A DNA stretch of 26,847 nt from Bacillota bacterium (GTDB lineage: Bacteria; Bacillota; Proteinivoracia; UBA4975). This document shows positions 22,774 to 26,847 of the stretch, piece by piece (within the stretch, counting starts at the first letter, position 1; each line of letters starts with the position of its first letter). Position numbers and translations under genes: made by a program. The notes beneath the pieces are model-generated. The model searched no databases and was not told where the DNA came from. It worked only from the letters and a program-made list of their open reading frames with translations. The stretch covers positions 1 through 26,847 of the forward strand of contig JAAYHI010000150.1 in assembly GCA_012727415.1 (NCBI GenBank), written 5' to 3'.

Positions 22774-23688
22774 CTATTGGCACAAGCTTAAAAACAGATT
22801 TACAAATACCGGCACCGACAGGGAAAGGACGCCGCCGGTGAAGAATGCCAGGGGGGCATATTCCCTGCCTGCCTCCCGGGAAATGATCGGCAACAGCACA
22901 TCCATAGCAGTTGCGCCGGCAGGCGCGATTGCCGGCACCGGTCCCAGCCACCGCGCCAACAGAGGAGTAAAGATTATCGCTATTAACTCCCGGAAGACAT
23001 TGGCCAGGAAAGCCAATCCCCCCAACAAAGGGCTGTGCAACTGGGAAATCAGCAGTGAAGAAAGACTGTACCAACCGAAACCGGAGGCTGCCGCTGCTCC
23101 TTCCAGCAAGGGAAAGCCCAGTACGGCAGCGGTTAGCACTCCGCCCAGGATGCTGCCGACAATTATCCCCAAGGGAATGAAGATTATTGTCAGCCCCAGC
23201 TTGCGCAGGCTGGCAAAGACGCTGCTGGCCATTCCCAGGTCCAGGCCCACTCCCAGCAGGAGGAGTCCCAGCATCCACGTGGCAGCATGATTGAGCAAGG
23301 GCAACATGCCTTTGGCAACTGTCCACCCCAGGGTAAAGCCTGCCAATACCGACAGCAGCATGACCAGAGTGAGTTTATAACCTCCCGGGCCCTGGGCCTG
23401 CTCTCTTCCTTCTTTCGCTGCCCCGGGTTTGGGCAATATAAACCCCAGGGCCAACACAGCTAAGATGCTCCCGAAGACAGTAGCGGCGGCCATAAGCAGG
23501 GCCTGAAGGCCGAGGGTAGCCAATTGGCCCACCACCTGGGGATCCGCCCCCAGCCTGGCCCCCATTACAATCAACAGCAGTATCATGCTGGCAGTAGTTA
23601 TGGCTGCAACAGGCAGCCTTGCCGCCCACCGGGGCTTAAATGCGCCAAAGATATATCCTGCTGCCACCGGTATTATAATCATCCACAT
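22774..23688 (-). CDS. lysO: Lysine exporter LysO family protein
   Basis: The 304-residue integral membrane protein matches the LysO (YbjE, Lys_export) family that pumps out lysine and toxic lysine analogues such as thialysine. Family-like blocks are GVGLDLGM (146-153), GFGWYSLSSLL (203-213), LANVFREL (228-235) and PAGATAMDVLLPII (256-269). About eight or more membrane helices are apparent, and the length of about 300 fits a one-piece LysO. ATG 23688-23686 has GAGGAGGG 6 bases upstream and is preferred over TTG 23706. It is a single gene with its own promoter and terminator. No lysine riboswitch fits in the roughly 19-base leader. Confidence 0.88.
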   Translation of the reverse strand: MWMIIIPVAAGYIFGAFKPRWAARLPVAAITTASMILLLIVMGARLGADPQVVGQLATLGLQALLMAAATVFGSILAVLALGFILPKPGAAKEGREQAQGPGGYKLTLVMLLSVLAGFTLGWTVAKGMLPLLNHAATWMLGLLLLGVGLDLGMASSVFASLRKLGLTIIFIPLGIIVGSILGGVLTAAVLGFPLLEGAAAASGFGWYSLSSLLISQLHSPLLGGLAFLANVFRELIAIIFTPLLARWLGPVPAIAPAGATAMDVLLPIISREAGREYAPLAFFTGGVLSLSVPVFVNLFLSLCQ

Positions 23689-23713
23689 AGCCAGCCCTCC
23701 TCGCAATGCCTAT

Positions 23714-23742
23714 ATATTAACCCAAGAAAAGGCCCCTGCCAA
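23714..23742 (-). promoter_or_regulatory. Sigma-A promoter of the lysine exporter gene
   Basis: On the minus strand TTGGCA (23742-23737) is 17 bp before TAATAT (23719-23714), matching consensus at 5 and 4 of 6 positions. The -35 box lies only 2 bp from the terminator of the preceding kinase gene. Confidence 0.55.
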
Positions 23743-23744
23743 GC

Positions 23745-23772
23745 AAAAAAGGCGCGATTTCCGCGCCTTTTT
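23745..23772 (-). terminator. Rho-independent terminator of the two-component operon
   Basis: A 10-bp stem (23747-23756 with 23762-23771, loop of 5) with A and T runs on either side begins about 6 bp after the stop of the hybrid kinase gene. Confidence 0.85.
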
Positions 23773-23777
23773 CCTGC

Positions 23778-25829
23778 TCAATTATTGGTCAGAGCCTGAA
23801 TCCCCTCCACCAAATCCTTGATCTTAAAAGGCTTTGGGAAAGCTGATGCAAAGCCGTATTCCTTATAGTTTGCCATTACCGGGTCATTGGAATAGCCGCT
23901 GACAACAATGGCCTTGACATCGGGATCCAACTCCCGCAATTTGCCGATAGTTTCTGTGCCTCCCATGCCGTCGGGTATAACCAGGTCCATAAGCACCACA
24001 TCGAATTTATCCTGCCCCATTCTCTTTTCATACAGCTCCAAGCCCTCTCTTCCCTCCCGGGCCCATTCGACTTTATAGCCATGCATGCCCAGTAACTCAG
24101 ATAAGGTCTGGGCAATGATGCGATTGTCCTCAATAACCAAAATGTGGCCATCGGCATGCTGGATGGTCTTAGCTTCCTTCTCCGCCGGGGGCTGCTCTGC
24201 TGACGCTGGCAGGTAGACATGAAAAGTAGTGCCCTCCTCTTCTTTTGACTCTACGTCAATTACTCCACCATGGTTATTGACGATGGAGAAGGCGGTAGCA
24301 AGGCCGAGGCCACTCCCAATAGTCTTTGTCGTAAAGTATGGGTCGAAGATGTTTTGCAGGATATCCTCAGGTATACCCACTCCAGTATCCCGTACAGAAA
24401 AGCACACATACGCCCCCGGTTGCAGGGGAAGTGTGCTGTCAGGGCCGATGGCAACGTTTTCTGCAGCAATGTAAATTACACCGCCGGAAGGCATGGCTTG
24501 CTGAGCGTTGAGGACCAGGTTGGTGATGACCTGTTTAATTTGTCCGGAATCTATATCTGCAGCGGCCAGGTCTGGCGCGATATCAAAGTAGGAGCATGTA
24601 GTTGAGTCCTCTAAAATAAACTGAACTGTTTCGCGGAGCAGCGGCTCCAGGGCAGCAGCTTTTTTCATCGGCTCGCCTCCTTTGGCAAAGGTAAGGAGTT
24701 TTCGGGCAAGCTCTTGAGCCCCAAAGCACGCATCCTCGGCTAAATCCAAAGACCTGACTACATCTTCATCATCAGAAATAATTTTCGCCACCTGAATGTG
24801 GCCGGCAATGACCGTGAGGGCATTGTTAAAATCGTGGGCGATTCCCCCCGCCAAAACTCCCAAAGACTCCAGTTTTTGGGTATTCATCAACTCTGTCTTT
24901 GTCTCTTTCAGCTTGGCGGTACCCTCCTTCACCAACCCTTCCAGATGCTCCTCCTTCTTTTGCTGGGCTTCAATCAGCAGGATATTTTCATAAGCCAAGG
25001 CTGAGTAGGCGCTTAAGGTCATTAACAGTTCTCTATCCTTTTCGGAGAAAGGAATAAACCTCTCCTCATCCCAAATGCAATGCCATCCATAGGCGCAGCC
25101 GGAAGTGGTAAAGGGCACAGCCAATCCGTACCCCCTGGAATTTGCTATCGGCCCCCAGCTAACCGGCTCCAGTCGGGACATGACTTGCTCCCCCACCTCT
25201 GCCGGAACGGAGTGGAAATTTTCTGTGTCCCCCCAATAGTAGCGCCTGCCTCCATTATCCAGGCATATAGTCAACAGAGAATTGCAGCCCAAAAAATCAC
25301 CGGCAGCACGGCTGGCGCAATTGAGAAGCTGTTGGGGATTGCGCTGGGATATTAGGCTAAAACTCAAATCCGCTAAAGTCGCCAGTTGTAAACCTTCCCT
25401 GAGTGAGCCGGAAGATTCCGCCGCATTGTTGACGGTAACTTCCTTTTCCTGGTCTGCATCTGCCTTAGCCAGAAACTCATTGACAGTATCCAGGATGTGC
25501 TGAGGTTCTGAGGGCTTTGGAATTACAGCACAGGTTCCCAGCTTTTGCCCCAGGGACAGTTCCCCTGGCAATCTGCAGGTGGCGGTGTAAAAGATTATCG
25601 GCGTGCTTTCCTTGCCAGGCAGGGAACGCAGTTGCCGGGCAAATTCAATTCCATCAATTGTAGGCAGTAAAATGTCACTGATAATAATGTCCGGGTCATT
25701 GTCTTTAATCAGGTTGAGGGCCGCCGTGCCGTCGGTGGCTTCCAATACCCGATGCCCTAAGTTGCTGAACATTGTTGTGAGGACTTGGCGGCTCATGGCG
25801 TGGTCTTCAATAATCATTATCTCAGCCAT
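23778..25829 (-). CDS. Hybrid histidine kinase, REC-GAF-HisKA-HATPase-REC
   Basis: The 683-residue cytoplasmic kinase has no membrane segment. Its domains are: a receiver (3-120; acidic pair Glu8/Asp9, phospho-acceptor Asp52, Lys105); a GAF-like sensor (about 145-285); a coiled coil (about 286-320); a HisKA dimerisation domain with GGIAHDFNNALT (His332); an HATPase domain with N box NLVLNAQQA (437-445), DTGVGIP (481-487) and GSGLGLA (505-511); and a C-terminal receiver (562-683) with Asp615 and a Lys in FPKPF. An input receiver upstream of GAF lets the adjacent response regulator or partner kinase feed in phosphate. ATG 25829 has AGGAGG at 7 bases; it overlaps the preceding gene by 8 bp. Confidence 0.93.
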   Translation of the reverse strand: MAEIMIIEDHAMSRQVLTTMFSNLGHRVLEATDGTAALNLIKDNDPDIIISDILLPTIDGIEFARQLRSLPGKESTPIIFYTATCRLPGELSLGQKLGTCAVIPKPSEPQHILDTVNEFLAKADADQEKEVTVNNAAESSGSLREGLQLATLADLSFSLISQRNPQQLLNCASRAAGDFLGCNSLLTICLDNGGRRYYWGDTENFHSVPAEVGEQVMSRLEPVSWGPIANSRGYGLAVPFTTSGCAYGWHCIWDEERFIPFSEKDRELLMTLSAYSALAYENILLIEAQQKKEEHLEGLVKEGTAKLKETKTELMNTQKLESLGVLAGGIAHDFNNALTVIAGHIQVAKIISDDEDVVRSLDLAEDACFGAQELARKLLTFAKGGEPMKKAAALEPLLRETVQFILEDSTTCSYFDIAPDLAAADIDSGQIKQVITNLVLNAQQAMPSGGVIYIAAENVAIGPDSTLPLQPGAYVCFSVRDTGVGIPEDILQNIFDPYFTTKTIGSGLGLATAFSIVNNHGGVIDVESKEEEGTTFHVYLPASAEQPPAEKEAKTIQHADGHILVIEDNRIIAQTLSELLGMHGYKVEWAREGREGLELYEKRMGQDKFDVVLMDLVIPDGMGGTETIGKLRELDPDVKAIVVSGYSNDPVMANYKEYGFASAFPKPFKIKDLVEGIQALTNN

Positions 25830-26211
25830 TTCTCTTCCTCCTAACTATCAAGGCTGAAATTAATGCGGAAAAATGTTCGGGTTCAATTGGTTTGCAGATG
25901 TAATAATCAAATCCTTCCTGCAGCAATCTTTCCCGGTCCCCCGGCATTGCGAGAGCAGTAACAGCCACCAGGGGAATATCTTTTAGCTCGGGCTGGGCTT
26001 TTAGAGCTGAAGCCACCTGGAAGCCATCTAACCCCGGCAGGCATACATCGCAGATAATCAGGTCCGGCCTGCGCAAAGCAGCCAATTCCAGTCCCCTTTC
26101 CCCATCAGCAGCTGTGGTCACGGCGATACCGGCGGCTTGGACAAGATAGGTCATCAGCTGAAGGTTGATGCGGTTATCCTCTATAATCAGCACTTCCATA
26201 TGGGGTTTCAA
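25822..26211 (-). CDS. Single-domain response regulator (CheY/DivK-like)
   Basis: The 129-residue protein is a receiver domain alone: Glu11/Asp12 (IIEDN), phospho-acceptor Asp55 (IICDVCLPGLDG), Thr85 (VAVTALAM) and Lys107 (ICKPIEP). With no output domain it should act by protein contact or phosphotransfer between the two kinases around it. The start is TTG 26211-26209, which overlaps the TGA stop of the upstream kinase (TTGA) and has GAGG about 9 bases before; the ATG four codons later has no ribosome binding site. It overlaps the hybrid kinase gene by 8 bp. Confidence 0.9.
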   Translation of the reverse strand: MKPHMEVLIIEDNRINLQLMTYLVQAAGIAVTTAADGERGLELAALRRPDLIICDVCLPGLDGFQVASALKAQPELKDIPLVAVTALAMPGDRERLLQEGFDYYICKPIEPEHFSALISALIVRRKRNG

Positions 26212-26847
26212 CAGGCTCTTCCTCGGTTTTCCTCCAGGATCAGAGTAAACTCAGAGCCCACCCCGGGCTGGCTTCTGACAGCAATGCTGCCGTCAATGGT
26301 TTGCGCCAGCATATTACAGAGATATAACCCCAAACCAATACCCTCACTGTGACCGGGATCTACTTGGGCAAATGGGTCAAATAACCTTTTCATATCTTCC
26401 CGGCTAATGCCAATACCGCTGTCGGCTACAGAAATCTCAACTCTTCCCGGCACCGGCGCGCGGACTTGAATGCTAATCTCTCCTTGCTCAGAATACTTTA
26501 TGGCGTTGTCAATGAGATTCAGGAGAATCTGGCTTATAATCTGGCGATCGGAGAATACGAGTATATCTGGATCAGGGGCTTTGACAATGAGTTTCAGTCC
26601 CTTGTTTTCAGCCAGCTGCGACATGGTAGAAGCAATTTCAAAGACAAAAGCCCCGCATGCAAATTCCTCCCGATGGGCCTCTAACTCTCCCTCCTCCAGT
26701 CTGGACAAATCCAGCAAATTATTGATCATCGACAGCAAGTGCCGGGCGCTGACGGAAATGTTGCGCAACTGCCTCTCCTGTTCCTCAGTCAAGGGCCCGG
26801 GGAGCTTCATCAGCAAGGTGCTGGTAAACCCTATTACTGCATTAAGA
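26208..26847 (-). CDS. Histidine kinase, 5' end outside window (partial)
   Basis: The frame is open to the right edge. The first visible residues LNAVIGFTSTLL are those that normally follow the H-E-L-R-T-P box, so the phosphorylated His lies just beyond the window. Visible are the second HisKA helix (LLSMINNLLDLSRLEEGE), N box LLNLIDNAIKYSE, G1 box DSGIGIS, F box FDPFAQVD and G2 box GIGLGLYLC, then the C-terminus. This is an active-looking ATP-binding domain of the family with tandem sensor regions, but the sensor is not seen. It is translationally coupled to the response regulator. Confidence 0.9.
   Translation of the reverse strand, partial: LNAVIGFTSTLLMKLPGPLTEEQERQLRNISVSARHLLSMINNLLDLSRLEEGELEAHREEFACGAFVFEIASTMSQLAENKGLKLIVKAPDPDILVFSDRQIISQILLNLIDNAIKYSEQGEISIQVRAPVPGRVEISVADSGIGISREDMKRLFDPFAQVDPGHSEGIGLGLYLCNMLAQTIDGSIAVRSQPGVGSEFTLILEENRGRAC

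Noticed and set aside
23689..23744. Lysine riboswitch upstream of the exporter gene
   Set aside because: The space between promoter and start codon is about 19 bases, far too short, and no L-box pattern was seen.

Overview
The window looks like chromosomal DNA of a Gram-positive, probably anaerobic member of the Bacillota (Clostridia-type). The reasons are a tyrosine T-box leader, lipoprotein signal peptides with Cys lipoboxes, strong AGGAGG-type ribosome binding sites, many TTG/GTG starts, a DacF-like D,D-carboxypeptidase, oligoendopeptidase F and a LysM protein of the type common in spore formers. No phage, insertion sequence, tRNA, rRNA or CRISPR array was seen. Assignment to the Clostridia is inference from gene content; no species is claimed.

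Layout. From 1 to 14681 all genes are on the minus strand. Reading in the direction of transcription: a PlsC acyltransferase (14681-13941) and a small membrane-anchored NTF2-like protein (13868-13449); a T-box leader (13432-13201) and tyrS; then pepF, a small helical protein of unknown function and a membrane-anchored Mrr-like protein, ending at a hairpin near 9031-9064. A new promoter at about 8995 starts a tightly overlapping four-gene recombination cluster: a degenerate AddB-like SF1 ATPase (8975-7011), an active UvrD-type helicase (7036-4895), a stand-alone PD-(D/E)XK nuclease with four cysteines placed as for an Fe-S cluster (4905-4123), and recJ (4126-1895). Below it lie a SurA_N-like lipoprotein and a NUDIX hydrolase that share a terminator, then the start of a LysM-repeat protein that runs off the left edge.

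From 14852 to 22698 the genes are on the plus strand: a complete four-gene ABC importer (a lipoprotein resembling the DUF3798 family, a double ATPase and two RbsC/BMP-type permeases), a D,D-carboxypeptidase with its own promoter, and a second membrane-anchored Mrr-like protein with a long Pro/Glu linker. From 22774 to the right edge the strand is minus again: a LysO-type lysine exporter, and a signalling operon made of a hybrid REC-GAF-HisKA-HATPase-REC kinase, a single-domain response regulator and a histidine kinase cut by the window edge.

How the genes fit together. The most noteworthy unit is 8975-1895. Its successive reading frames overlap by 26, 11 and 4 bp and together hold the parts of an AddAB/RecBCD-like end-resection machine divided over three polypeptides, with the 5'-3' single-strand exonuclease RecJ translationally coupled to it. 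The ABC importer is complete but has no catabolic neighbour to show its substrate. The two Mrr-like proteins share a layout (N-terminal membrane helix, C-terminal nuclease fold) and may be a lineage-specific pair.
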